A DNA stretch of 64,000 nucleotides from Beggiatoa alba B18LD (GCF_000245015.1 NZ_JH600070.1:1165284-1229283), one strand, 5' to 3'. Positions 7,689 through 15,894 are shown, counted from the first letter of the stretch. The notes: a model not told the origin generated them from the sequence alone. Program-made: numbers and translations.

Positions 7689-9664
7689 GATTTAAACACA
7701 ATCGCCTGAACTTTCATAAGAGTAGAAACATAAATGAGAATTTTGGCGATGTAGAGAATGATGCACAGCATAGAAAAATCAAACTCGATATCACCCGCCC
7801 CTAAAAAATCAATTTTCACGGATTCAGTTAAAGGACACGACCCCGCAGAGAACGCGGGAATATTCAACAATTGAGAAACATTAATTTGTGTAAAAAACCG
7901 TTTACTATCACCGATTTTAAACTCTTCCATATCGCTAGACGGTTCAAAATCGTCAGGGTCTAAAGAATCCTTATAAGTTTTCTCCAATGCCTGAATTGTG
8001 CGCACAATCTCCTCATCATCTATCGAGGTGACAGGAATACGCCCAATAGCCTCGACAATCGCCCGTGTTTGGTTCTGTAGCTCATTTGCCGTATTAATGG
8101 CATGTTCCTCAACAGAATCGGTGATGTCGTCAGTAGATTTCTTAAGATTAAAAGAAATGGATTCATCAATATCCTCACCCAAATCATCAAGAATCGATTT
8201 AATATCGGCTAACGTTTGATGCGTTATCGAATCAGAGACCTTACAAGGCGGTTTCCCATCCACCCCACAAGGCAAACCCGATAAAGTGCTAGACCCTTCA
8301 GAACCACAGCCCCCGTCATCATCATCACCAGAATCATTAGACGTTAAACGATAAGTACAGCCGAAAGCCGTATAACCATCACCCATATTGATATATGGGC
8401 AACCATTACTACAAATTTTCTCAGTGGCATGAGGGGCAGGAGACCCCGAAGACTCAAGGACAGGACAACCCGCGACAACCGTTTGCGGAGCATTCTCATA
8501 ATCACAATCTTTAGGTTCAGTAGCCGTCTTAGCAGACGTTAACGGACTCATACAATATTCATCCGCTTCACACCGATTCTCGACTTCGAAATAACGCCCT
8601 TCAGGTCTATAAAAACGCTCCATAGTCACTTCTGATTGTTCATCTTTATCCTTTACAAAATCCCCATTTAAAGAATCAGACGACACAATATAAGAACCGC
8701 CATTACACCCCAAGCCCTGATAATGACAAATAACCGCAGTTGAATCTTTGCCCTTACAATTCCCCTCTAAAGCCCCACAACGCATAATCCGAAACTCGTC
8801 ATACGCCATTTTGAACTCATTTGGACAAAACTTTACATTGCCCTTAATCCGCTCATCTTCCTTACAATCTGCACCTGTTCCAGTATCATCATCATCATCA
8901 TCGTCGTCGTCGTTACCTGTATCGTCAGAATGGTCATCATCATCGGGGATACCATCACCATCATCATCATCGTCGCTGGTGTCGCTTGTACCATCGCCAT
9001 CACTATCAAGAAGTTCCTCACAAAGCGGGTCAGTATAATGACACGTTCTAACCCCCTCATAATCCACCTTACACCAACCATAAAAAGCCGTTCCGTTCTT
9101 AATATACATGGGCGATTCGTCCCACTCGCACGACTGCGTACAACCAGCAGAAAAAACCTCGATAGAACGCCCAACAAACTGCGTGCTATTCGCATCGTAT
9201 TCACAAGCTCGAGCAGGAAAATGTCCTTGTGCATGACAAGAATGAGCTTCATAAACACAAGAATCTGCTTCACTTTGCCGACAATATGAAAAAGCAAAAT
9301 CACCCCATAAAGTCGCAAATCGTGGGACAACCTGCGAACTATAAAAGGCAAGAATCATACTTCTAATAATATCGCCTGAGCGAGTTACTCCTAAATACTC
9401 TAAAAACTCGATATTATCCTTAGAAACCCGATACAGTTTTGTCCGAAAACTCACCATAAAATTGCCAGTATTCTCGAACTCCTCCCGACAAAGATACGCC
9501 CACTCTAAAGACCCATCCAACCCATCATTTTGCGTAAAAATAGAGTCACACATCCCATAAGGGTATGCATTGCCAACAGACTCAGCACACCGCTCGAAAT
9601 TAGATTGCGCGTTAGCACAAACCGCCCAAGATAAAAAACTTAATATCAAAAGAAATCTGTACAT
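7685..9664 (-). CDS. TspB/pIII-like tip (adsorption) protein with aspartate-rich segment
   Basis: 659 residues. A signal peptide (MYRFLLILSFLSWAVCANA) precedes a cysteine-rich ectodomain. Residues about 215-275 hold DSDGDGTSD and DGDGIPDDDD motifs followed by an almost pure Asp run, resembling thrombospondin-type calcium-binding repeats. A second cysteine-rich region follows, then a helical part, and the C-terminus is a TspB-type anchor with CPLTESVKIDF and one membrane helix. Position before the pVI and pI homologues matches pIII, the receptor-binding tip. The overlap with the next gene is 4 nt. Confidence 0.82.
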   Translation of the reverse strand: MYRFLLILSFLSWAVCANAQSNFERCAESVGNAYPYGMCDSIFTQNDGLDGSLEWAYLCREEFENTGNFMVSFRTKLYRVSKDNIEFLEYLGVTRSGDIIRSMILAFYSSQVVPRFATLWGDFAFSYCRQSEADSCVYEAHSCHAQGHFPARACEYDANSTQFVGRSIEVFSAGCTQSCEWDESPMYIKNGTAFYGWCKVDYEGVRTCHYTDPLCEELLDSDGDGTSDTSDDDDDGDGIPDDDDHSDDTGNDDDDDDDDDTGTGADCKEDERIKGNVKFCPNEFKMAYDEFRIMRCGALEGNCKGKDSTAVICHYQGLGCNGGSYIVSSDSLNGDFVKDKDEQSEVTMERFYRPEGRYFEVENRCEADEYCMSPLTSAKTATEPKDCDYENAPQTVVAGCPVLESSGSPAPHATEKICSNGCPYINMGDGYTAFGCTYRLTSNDSGDDDDGGCGSEGSSTLSGLPCGVDGKPPCKVSDSITHQTLADIKSILDDLGEDIDESISFNLKKSTDDITDSVEEHAINTANELQNQTRAIVEAIGRIPVTSIDDEEIVRTIQALEKTYKDSLDPDDFEPSSDMEEFKIGDSKRFFTQINVSQLLNIPAFSAGSCPLTESVKIDFLGAGDIEFDFSMLCIILYIAKILIYVSTLMKVQAIVFKS

Positions 9665-9685
9665 AACGGCAATCTAACCTATTAA

Positions 9686-9916
9686 CTACATAGCACCACG
9701 AGCCCAGCGAACCATAGCCACAATGGCAAGCACTGTTAAAGCAGCCACCCCAACCGATAAAATCGGAACAGCAGCCGCTTTAATCTGGTCGACAACCTCA
9801 GATACATCCATCGTAATTGGGGCCGCACTTGCTACCCCTGAAAACAACAACAAGGAAACCCCAACAAGTAAGGAATCCTTAAACCCCGTTTTTGCAGAAT
9901 TAATAACGGTCAACAT
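9686..9916 (-). CDS. Major coat protein (pVIII-like), copy A
   Basis: 76 residues: signal peptide ending ASAA, a short amphipathic segment (DVSEVVDQIKAA), one membrane helix (ILSVGVAALTVLAIVAMV) and a basic end RWARGAM. This is the pVIII layout; mature protein about 45 residues. The next gene upstream encodes a close paralogue with the same last 11 residues apart from one change. Confidence 0.85.
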   Translation of the reverse strand: MLTVINSAKTGFKDSLLVGVSLLLFSGVASAAPITMDVSEVVDQIKAAAVPILSVGVAALTVLAIVAMVRWARGAM

Positions 9917-9931
9917 AAAAAACTCCTAAAG

Positions 9932-10132
9932 TTACATAGCACCACGCGCCCAACGAATCATTGCCACAATGGCAAGAATCGTTAATGAAGCCAAACCAAT
10001 CGCCAAAACAGGAAAAGCCCCCTCAGCAATCTGGTCGACAACATCATCAACAACCAAATAAAAAGGCGTAGCACTAACAGACCATGAAGAAAGAAATAAC
10101 AATAAACCCATAACAGGCTTTAAAATTTGCAC
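9932..10132 (-). CDS. Major coat protein (pVIII-like), copy B
   Basis: 66 residues from a GTG at 10132, chosen because AAGGAG lies 9 nt upstream. A longer in-frame start would overlap another small gene and add a non-signal leader. The signal peptide ends SVSA, then come DDVVDQIAEGA, a membrane helix and RWARGAM. It is a tandem duplicate of copy A. Two coat proteins could be alternative or mixed virion subunits (inference). Confidence 0.8.
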   Translation of the reverse strand: MQILKPVMGLLLFLSSWSVSATPFYLVVDDVVDQIAEGAFPVLAIGLASLTILAIVAMIRWARGAM

Positions 10133-10145
10133 ATTTATAAACTCC

Positions 10146-10241
10146 TTAACGAATCGCCAGCGCACAACAGAGAATTGTAAAAACAAGCGCGAACAACTTA
10201 AAAATTTCAACAATAAGCTCATTTGCTTGCGCAATATCCAC
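10146..10241 (-). CDS. 31-residue membrane peptide (pVII/pIX-like)
   Basis: A GTG at 10241 lies 2 nt after the stop of the upstream gene and 6 nt after AGGGG. The peptide VDIAQANELIVEIFKLFALV and a hydrophobic end (TILCCALAIR) form one membrane helix. Size and position just before the major coat genes match pVII/pIX, the minor end-cap proteins that start assembly. Translation in this frame also explains the apparent N-terminal extension of coat copy B. Confidence 0.65.
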   Translation of the reverse strand: MDIAQANELIVEIFKLFALVFTILCCALAIR

Positions 10242-10243
10242 AA

Positions 10244-10621
10244 TTAACCCCTGACACCTGACCGAGCAATTAAAAACGGTGTTCCTAACAACAGAACACC
10301 CCCACACAGCACCATCACAAACAAATAAATAAACGGATAAACCCGCTCTTCTATCGTTGGTTCAATCGGTTCTACCAACTCCCCAAACACAGAGGCATAC
10401 GCCACAAAACCATACGGCGCAGACAAGGCATCGATACAGCCCTCCGTATTGCGATGTTCCATTGAATAAGACACACAATAAGCTTGATTACCGAACCGAT
10501 TAACACAAACGGCAAACAAGCCCGCTGTTACCTGTTCATCAGTCAAACCATTACGGAGATATGAACAGGCAAACACAGGCACGCTAAACACTAGAAAGCT
10601 AAACAATAAAAGCGTTCTCAT
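10244..10621 (-). CDS. Secreted, membrane-anchored small protein of the inovirus
   Basis: 125 residues: signal peptide (LLLFSFLVFSVPVFACS), a periplasmic domain with four further cysteines, and a C-terminal membrane helix (FIYLFVMVLCGGVLLLGTPF). No family recognised. It sits between the ssDNA-binding protein and the 31-residue peptide, a place where minor coat or immunity proteins occur in inoviruses. Confidence 0.6.
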   Translation of the reverse strand: MRTLLLFSFLVFSVPVFACSYLRNGLTDEQVTAGLFAVCVNRFGNQAYCVSYSMEHRNTEGCIDALSAPYGFVAYASVFGELVEPIEPTIEERVYPFIYLFVMVLCGGVLLLGTPFLIARSGVRG

Positions 10622-10626
10622 GTCAC

Positions 10627-11007
10627 CTAAGCGACTTTAGGAATGGGGGGAGGAACAGCGGAAGGAATAGCCGAAGCCTTCACAGGGGGAGACATCGCCA
10701 ACTTTAAAAAATCGCCTAGTTGTCCAACGGTTTCCTTAAGGGGTGTAATTGCCTGAGCAAAAGCGGACGCTTTACCGCCAGCCCCTGCAATAGTAACTAG
10801 CTCAATATCACACACACACGGCAGAACTTTTTGCGCATCAAGCACAAGCCCTGTTGTGTATTCACAAGAAACCTTAATAGGCGCATGTCCTGATTTCCCT
10901 TCTTTTTGCGGGCCCGCATCCTGAGCCAATACTAAAACGCTTGCATAAGCATTACCGTCGACTTTACCAACAGATACAGACAACACTAAATAACGTTCTA
11001 ACGCCAT
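10627..11007 (-). CDS. Probable ssDNA-binding protein of the inovirus (pV/RstB-like)
   Basis: 126 residues, beta-rich at the N-terminus (RYLVLSVSVGKVDGNAYASV) with a proline-rich tail (PPPIPKV). It lies 2 nt downstream of the rolling-circle initiator gene. Position and size match the gene V-type protein that coats viral ssDNA before extrusion. Assignment rests mainly on context. Confidence 0.55.
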   Translation of the reverse strand: MALERYLVLSVSVGKVDGNAYASVLVLAQDAGPQKEGKSGHAPIKVSCEYTTGLVLDAQKVLPCVCDIELVTIAGAGGKASAFAQAITPLKETVGQLGDFLKLAMSPPVKASAIPSAVPPPIPKVA

Positions 11008-11009
11008 AA

Positions 11010-11972
11010 TTAAGCCTCGATAGGAAGTTGAAGACGACGAGGGACACGCTTATCACTAGGAAGCAATGACTTTACAATTTCCTCATCAGTCAGTTTTAAA
11101 TGATGTTTCATCACATTGAGAAGCCCACCGTAAGATTGACGGGCATAATGTTTTAAATGTGCAAGATTGACTTGAGTTTGAGGAGAATCAAATGAGAGTT
11201 TCAGAGGAACGCCCGAAACGTCAGACGGGACAACATGGGAAGGGGTAGGCAATTGACTGAACAAACGCGGATAGAAACCCAGTAGGAAAGCGTTGTAATC
11301 ATCAAACAGAGCCAGCGGAATATCACAATCGACAGAACGGGCTTCAATTTCCAACCGAAACCAATGCGGAAATGGATTATCGACCGCTTCATCTAACAAC
11401 TGATAGTTTTTCTCATACGCACGGCAGAACTTAGCCCCACCGCGTTTACCCACATACAGGGTATAACCGCCCACTTTTTCACCGTGTACTTTAGGCTCTA
11501 TCACATTGTGACGAGGTTCACGACCTCCAGAGTTAAACAACCCGCTAAAATAGGCTTGTTTCACATAATCGTAATTAACTAAACCATCCAGATAATCGAC
11601 CGCTAAATCAATACGGGTGATATGAGGCTCAAACACTTGAATCTGTTTTATAAAAGCTTTTACGTCTAACCCTAAACACGCAAGACCCGATAAGGAGAGG
11701 TAAAACCCCTTATTTTTCTTACTAGAAGTCGAATCTGTATAAGCTATTAAGCCTGAACTAGAAACCCCGCCCAAAACAACACGATTGAGTATGTAAGAAC
11801 GTTCATAGCCATAAATACCCGCTGGACGCTTATCTGCTATGAAAGCAACGCCAGCCAATCGGAGCGCATCTAAAATAAATTCTAAAAAGCCTGATGCATG
11901 AACACCACCCAAATTGTCTGCATCAAAAGACAGGCTTAAATAATCTACTTGCGCCCCAAAATCGCCAGACAT
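11010..11972 (-). CDS. Replication initiation protein (Rep_trans/RstA type)
   Basis: 320 residues. VDYLSLSFD at the start, the central FEPHITRIDLAVDYLDG and YTLYVGKRGGAKFCRAYEKN are typical of the phage replication initiation factor family (RstA of CTX-type phages, pT181-like Rep). It would nick the viral strand origin to start rolling-circle replication. An AGGGG site precedes the ATG. It is the first gene of the inovirus operon, downstream of a GC-rich hairpin. Confidence 0.88.
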   Translation of the reverse strand: MSGDFGAQVDYLSLSFDADNLGGVHASGFLEFILDALRLAGVAFIADKRPAGIYGYERSYILNRVVLGGVSSSGLIAYTDSTSSKKNKGFYLSLSGLACLGLDVKAFIKQIQVFEPHITRIDLAVDYLDGLVNYDYVKQAYFSGLFNSGGREPRHNVIEPKVHGEKVGGYTLYVGKRGGAKFCRAYEKNYQLLDEAVDNPFPHWFRLEIEARSVDCDIPLALFDDYNAFLLGFYPRLFSQLPTPSHVVPSDVSGVPLKLSFDSPQTQVNLAHLKHYARQSYGGLLNVMKHHLKLTDEEIVKSLLPSDKRVPRRLQLPIEA

Positions 11973-12136
11973 TGATAAACCCCTGTTAATGTAATCCCTT
12001 TTTTAAGTTATAACAGGTTGTATTAGTTTGCAATTGGGGGGTAAGTTTTAGAACTATGAAAGGATGAAAGGACGATAAGAGATTTTTTAAATTAGTTTTT
12101 TTTGTCGTTTTAAACTTTCCCCCCGTATTACTAGAG

Positions 12137-12170
12137 GGGGGGCGGGGTGCAAAGCACTTACCCGCCCCCC
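12137..12170. other. GC-rich hairpin upstream of rep, candidate origin or packaging signal
   Basis: GGGGGGCGGG (12137-12146) pairs perfectly with CCCGCCCCCC (12161-12170), and the loop has TGC-AAA-GCA. A C-run at 12119-12124 could pair alternatively. It stands out in AT-rich DNA in the only sizeable gap of the inovirus block, 165 bp before rep. This is the usual place for the filamentous-phage origin and packaging hairpin (inference). Confidence 0.5.
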
Positions 12171-12186
12171 TTCCCTAAATAGACAT

Positions 12187-12224
12187 AAAAAAAGCCCGTA
12201 CTCTATTAAGAATACAGGCTTTTA
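12187..12224. terminator. Rho-independent terminator after the 208-residue membrane gene
   Basis: AAAGCC and GTA at 12191-12200 pair with TAC and GGCTTT at 12213-12222, flanked by A-rich and T-rich sequence, so it can act in both directions. It separates the gene at 12241-12867 from the rep operon. Confidence 0.7.
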
Positions 12225-12240
12225 TAAATTATTGTTTTTA

Positions 12241-12867
12241 TTAGTTACAAGGATTTGTTCCACCTTCCAGATAATAATAAATTCGACCGTTCTTTGTACA
12301 CTGTAACAAGCCATCCGCTTCTGATGTTTGAATTTCTCTTGTCTGTGTTTGTATTGGTTTAGGCTTAGGTTGAGACGTTCTCGAAGTTGATTGAGAGCGC
12401 GGAACAGATGTATTTGACGTGCTTTTAAGCTGGTTAAGTTCTTGCTTTAACCGTAAATTTTCCGCTGAAAATTGGCGAGTATATTCTTGTGATTGACTCA
12501 AAGTATTTTCTATTGAAACTAAATTAGATTTAACTATTTGTAATTCTTTATCTTTCCCAGAAATCACTAAATAACTATAAATCAATGTGATGAAAAACAG
12601 CACATAGCCAATTGACCCCGTAACCGCAGAAGACCCCGAAGACCGCCCACCACTCGCATCAATTTTATGTATTCTACTACCGATAAAGAAGTACAACATA
12701 CCCCCAAAAATCGGAAGCAAAATAATAACCAGTATCCAAATGATTTTATTAAAGCCTGTAAATTCATGACGCAAGCAATCAACCAACGCCGAGACAATCG
12801 TAATAAATACCAAAACCAGCGCAAGAAACGGTATTAAAACGGATAAAAGATTAAAATCCGAACTCAT
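12241..12867 (-). CDS. Membrane protein with PLDc_N-like region and coiled coil
   Basis: 208 residues. Two N-terminal membrane helices with HEFTGFNKIIWILVIILLPI between them match the phospholipase D-nuclease N-terminal (PLDc_N) pattern. A third hydrophobic segment (VLFFITLIYSYLVI), a coiled coil (about 110-145), a Ser/Thr-rich linker and a short C-terminal CTKNGRIYYYLEGGTNPC follow. Not a catalytic phospholipase. It is monocistronic with its own terminator at the right end of element 1, a usual place for lysogenic-conversion genes such as superinfection exclusion (inference). Confidence 0.6.
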   Translation of the reverse strand: MSSDFNLLSVLIPFLALVLVFITIVSALVDCLRHEFTGFNKIIWILVIILLPIFGGMLYFFIGSRIHKIDASGGRSSGSSAVTGSIGYVLFFITLIYSYLVISGKDKELQIVKSNLVSIENTLSQSQEYTRQFSAENLRLKQELNQLKSTSNTSVPRSQSTSRTSQPKPKPIQTQTREIQTSEADGLLQCTKNGRIYYYLEGGTNPCN

Positions 12868-13069
12868 TATAAGACCTTAAATATAAAGAATATTCCCCAA
12901 TATTCCCATTACCCTGAATTGACCCCCTGCACAAGCCTAGTAAAAAACATTTTTTCTTTTGACTTTATAGGCTTGAACAGATAACTAATGATTACATGAA
13001 TTTAATTTTAATGCAAGGGCTAACTTATTGAAGGCACGATTAAATAAGCGTATTAGCAGTTATAAACTA

Positions 13070-13110
13070 AAAAAACCTAGCCAATTTGTTAAAGTTGACT
13101 AGGTTTTTTT
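13070..13110. terminator. Bidirectional terminator near the right end of element 1
   Basis: AAAACCTAG (13072-13080) pairs with CTAGGTTTT (13099-13107), extended by CAA/TTG inside, with A- and T-runs on the outer sides. The surrounding gap 12868-13308 holds no gene; its other feature is the tRNA fragment at 13247-13279. Confidence 0.7.
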
Positions 13111-13246
13111 AGTGTTTTCAATCTATTGCATAATGTATTTTTTTACATGTCTTTATATATTAACTTGTCTTTATTTTATGATGTTTTCTTATCTAAAATA
13201 GCATAACCTCTTGTTTTTATGAAATAGCCTTTTTTTCGGGAAGTAA

Positions 13247-13279
13247 GGGTCGAAGGTTCGAATCCTTTCACTCCGACCA
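13247..13279 (+). other. tRNA-Pro 3' fragment, likely attachment site
   Basis: These 33 bases match the 3' third of a tRNA: T-arm GAAGG-TTCGAAT-CCTTT, then the acceptor strand CACTCCG, discriminator A and CCA. The acceptor CACTCCG fits tRNA-Pro. No 5' half is upstream. Such a fragment 30 bp from a tyrosine integrase gene is the expected att scar at the junction of two elements in tandem. Confidence 0.75.
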
Positions 13280-13308
13280 CTTTAAAATCAATAGCTTACC
13301 TCACTATG

Positions 13309-14235
13309 TTAGCGTTTTCTAATATTAACGTCCTCTAATATATAGATTTTTGTATTGTCGAGTTTTTCAAGTGCTTCTCGCGCCTTGCTTTTTTCCAGAT
13401 GTGCGTAGTATTCTCGCGTTGTTCCAATATCTTTGTGTCTAAGCACTTCCTGCACAATTTCGAGCCTCTCGCCTGAGTTAATTAACCAGCTCCCGACCGT
13501 TCTTCTTAAGTCGTGTATGGTTAAGCCTTCAATCTTGGCTTTCTTGCACGCCGTCGCAAAGCTGTTTTTGATGTTTTGTAGCCGTTCTCCATTGGGGTGA
13601 CTGAATACCCATGTACTACTGCGAACCCGGTATTTTTTGAGGGTGTTTAATGCGTGGAGGGCGTATTGATTTAAGGGTATCGACGCAGGGTCGCCGTTTT
13701 TGGTTTGGTTTAAATAGATGGTTTGGCTTTCCCAGTCTATTTGCGCCCAGCGAAGGTTAAGAATTTCGCCCTTTCTCATACCCGTTGCTAAGGCTAGTTG
13801 TATGAATGGTAATAACAGCGGGTTCTTTGATTCGCTAGCCGCTTGTATGAGGTGTTTTGCTTCCGCTACGGTTGCCCATCTTTTACGCCCCCTCGGTTTC
13901 TTTTCGCGGTTGCCTAGTGTGGGATTCGGCAAATTTTCATCATGGTCATAGTTGAGTTGGTTTATTACGCCACTGATTAGGCGCAATTCGCCGTTGATGG
14001 TGTGGGCTGTTACGCCCGCTTGTTTGCGTTGTCTGACGTATTGGCGGACGTGTGAACGTTTAATATCTTGAACGGTGAAGCCTTGAAAGTAGGCAATCAA
14101 ATGTTTGCTTCTCGATACGTTTATCGGATGTGAAACACGGTTTTTTGTTTCGTTCAGGTAGCCTTGTAGGGCTGTTGTAAAAAGGATACAGTCCATTTCA
14201 TTTTTTTCTGCGTGAGTTGTAGCGATTTTTGCCAA
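13309..14235 (-). CDS. Tyrosine recombinase/integrase
   Basis: 308 residues. N-terminal SAM-like core-binding domain (about 10-110), then the catalytic domain with Arg in LALATGMRKGEIL, HDLRR (H-xx-R), LRHKDIGTTREYYAH (H and nucleophile Tyr). It catalyses site-specific integration and excision, presumably at the tRNA-Pro end 30 bp downstream of its stop. The start abuts a large iteron-type inverted repeat (14237-14450) that could hold arm-type sites or autoregulate the gene. It belongs to element 2; element 1's own integrase would lie beyond the left edge. Confidence 0.93.
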   Translation of the reverse strand: MAKIATTHAEKNEMDCILFTTALQGYLNETKNRVSHPINVSRSKHLIAYFQGFTVQDIKRSHVRQYVRQRKQAGVTAHTINGELRLISGVINQLNYDHDENLPNPTLGNREKKPRGRKRWATVAEAKHLIQAASESKNPLLLPFIQLALATGMRKGEILNLRWAQIDWESQTIYLNQTKNGDPASIPLNQYALHALNTLKKYRVRSSTWVFSHPNGERLQNIKNSFATACKKAKIEGLTIHDLRRTVGSWLINSGERLEIVQEVLRHKDIGTTREYYAHLEKSKAREALEKLDNTKIYILEDVNIRKR

Positions 14236-14236
14236 A

Positions 14237-14450
14237 AGTTCACCATATTAACCATTTCAATAACTTAACCTAACATTGACCCACCATAGTTCACCATATT
14301 AACCATTTCAATAAGTTATCTCTCTTTTTTATCTTAATAACCTAGAATAACACAGGGGTATTAGTAGCTAAGTTATTGGCTTGGTTAATATGGTGGACTA
14401 TGGTGGGTCAATGGTGAATCAAGTTATTGATTTGGTTAAAATGGTGGACT
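14237..14450. repeat. Iteron-like inverted repeat of four 31-bp units
   Basis: Two direct units start at 14237 and 14288 (AGTTCACCATATTAACCATT type). Two inverted units occupy 14369-14399 and 14420-14450. Unit spacing is 51 bp in both halves and the whole arms (about 82 bp) are imperfect inverted repeats, including an inner TTGACCCACCATAG shared by both. Position directly upstream of the integrase start suggests recombinase arm sites, an origin or an operator. Confidence 0.7.
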
Positions 14451-14519
14451 TTTGCACTTTTTCTAAATTTGTGTGTGTCCCATTTTTCGCGTTTTTTTAC
14501 TGTTGTTTTCACGCAACAA

Positions 14520-15647
14520 TTAGAACGGCTTAGGGTATTTCATATCGATAGGGGAGGGTGTCCGTTCTGCTTCTCGACGAATGCTTAGGCAGTCGATGTA
14601 ACTAGCATTCATGTCACGCCAGCGTTTAACATCAAATTTAAGCCTAGTTGTGTGTTGCACAGTTCAACGAGGAGCGGGACCCAGCGATTGAGGGCTAGGG
14701 GTTTATTGCCAACGTCTTGGCAGTATTGAACATAAGAAGGGTATAGCCATTTGTCAGCATTGATAATTTGCCCATTGTCTGAGCGACTGACACCGACAGG
14801 CGTAGAGAAATGCAGATCATAAACGACCCGTTCTTCTAACCATGCGGCTATTGGATTCGTATTGATGAGGTTTTCACGTTCTACGTCGTGGAGGCTGTGA
14901 ACGTTGTCGTGTGTGTCTCTGACATAAGAGGCGACTTGCTCAGGGCTTAGGGCTAAGACCCAGTTAATTAAGCCCACAATGTAGGGTTGAAATTCTTTTG
15001 TGAGGTCTCGACGTTCTTTCGAGTTGATAAGCTGATTGAAGTAAACGGTGATACGACGGCGGGCTATTCCGCTGGTGTAGTCTTTGGAGCTTATCGCCTC
15101 ATTAGCGGCTATAACGACTAGTCCTGTTGCTTTAAAGCCCGCTGTTGCTTGTATGCCTTTTCGTTCGTAGCGGAGGGTGTCTTGTCCTGTTATTGCCTTG
15201 AGAACGCTAACATCGCCCGCGAAGTTTTGGGAGTCAGTTATTGTTATCAGCTTTTTACCGTAAAGGCAGGCAGTCTCGAATTGTCCTTTTTCTAGGAGTT
15301 TAAGTTCTGTTGAGTGGGTATTTTGTTCACCAACAAGTAACTCGCAGAGTCTGATAAATGTACCTTTACCGCTACCGCCTACGCCGATGATTTCAAGATA
15401 GCGTTGTAGTTCTACGCGAGAGGTAACGATTGCATTCATATAAGCGCGAAGTAGTTGGAGCTGGTCCTCATTACCGCCAACGCAGAACGATAGCCAGTCA
15501 ATGATAGGCTTACAAGTGGCTTGTGGGCTGTAGTCGTAGGGGATTATCCACGTGGTGTAGTATTTTTTGTCGTGTTTGAAGAGTTTTTTGTCGGTTATGC
15601 GTAGGAGTCCGTTTTTGAAGGGGATTGTGTCGGGTATTTTGTTGAAA
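14520..15647 (-). pseudogene. Truncated second copy of the primase/helicase gene
   Basis: About 792 bp (14855-15646) are nearly identical to 1-792. The copy holds only the helicase half: Walker A GVGGSGKGTF, ITDSQNF and IAANEAIS remain, while the primase/polymerase half is missing. The 5' junction at about 15647 fuses it out of frame to a truncated regulator. Near 14640 the reading frame seems to shift: the frame ending at 14609 gives an odd tail, whereas the alternative frame gives KRWRDMNASYIDCLSIRREA and runs to a stop at 14520. Confidence 0.75.
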
Positions 15648-15660
15648 AAACAGGGGGTTG

Positions 15661-15777
15661 TCATTTTCCGTTTAAACTTTGGTAAAGAATTTCGCGCGAT
15701 GTTTGAAAGTATTGCGCTGCTTCTTCCATCGTGCCGAACTCCCCCCACAGTTCTTCTATCATCGTTACTTTGTTCAT
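15661..15777 (-). pseudogene. Truncated cro-like regulator
   Basis: 38 codons (MNKVTMIEELWGEFGTMEEA...LYQSLNGK, then TGA) align with residues 1-38 of the regulator at 4062-4298. The match ends exactly where the primase remnant begins, so one deletion removed the rest of this gene, the small genes and the primase N-terminus. Confidence 0.7.
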
Positions 15778-15803
15778 AGGGGATTTCCTACGTATAATTG
15801 AGT

Positions 15804-15827
15804 GTGAGTGTAATTGCTTACGCTTAC
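15804..15827. promoter_or_regulatory. Degenerate single operator of element 2
   Basis: GTGAGTGTAATTGCTTACGC and the following bases correspond to operator 1 of element 1 (4326-4348) with several changes. The second and third operators are absent. Confidence 0.55.
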
Positions 15828-15894
15828 AGTTATAGAGCATGAATAATTGACCTATCTATCAAAGCGTTTTAACGAAAATTTGAAGAATAAGGCT

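Noticed and set aside
8748-9351. Several open frames on both strands inside the tip-protein gene, rich in Ser or Met
   Set aside because: They are antisense or shifted readings of the Asp-rich triplet run of the 659-residue tip protein.
14609-15748. A 379-codon frame with its own start, as an intact shorter primase
   Set aside because: Its first 30 or so codons are an out-of-frame reading of the truncated regulator, and its last codons differ from the helicase-like tail in the other frame; it is better described as a deletion remnant.
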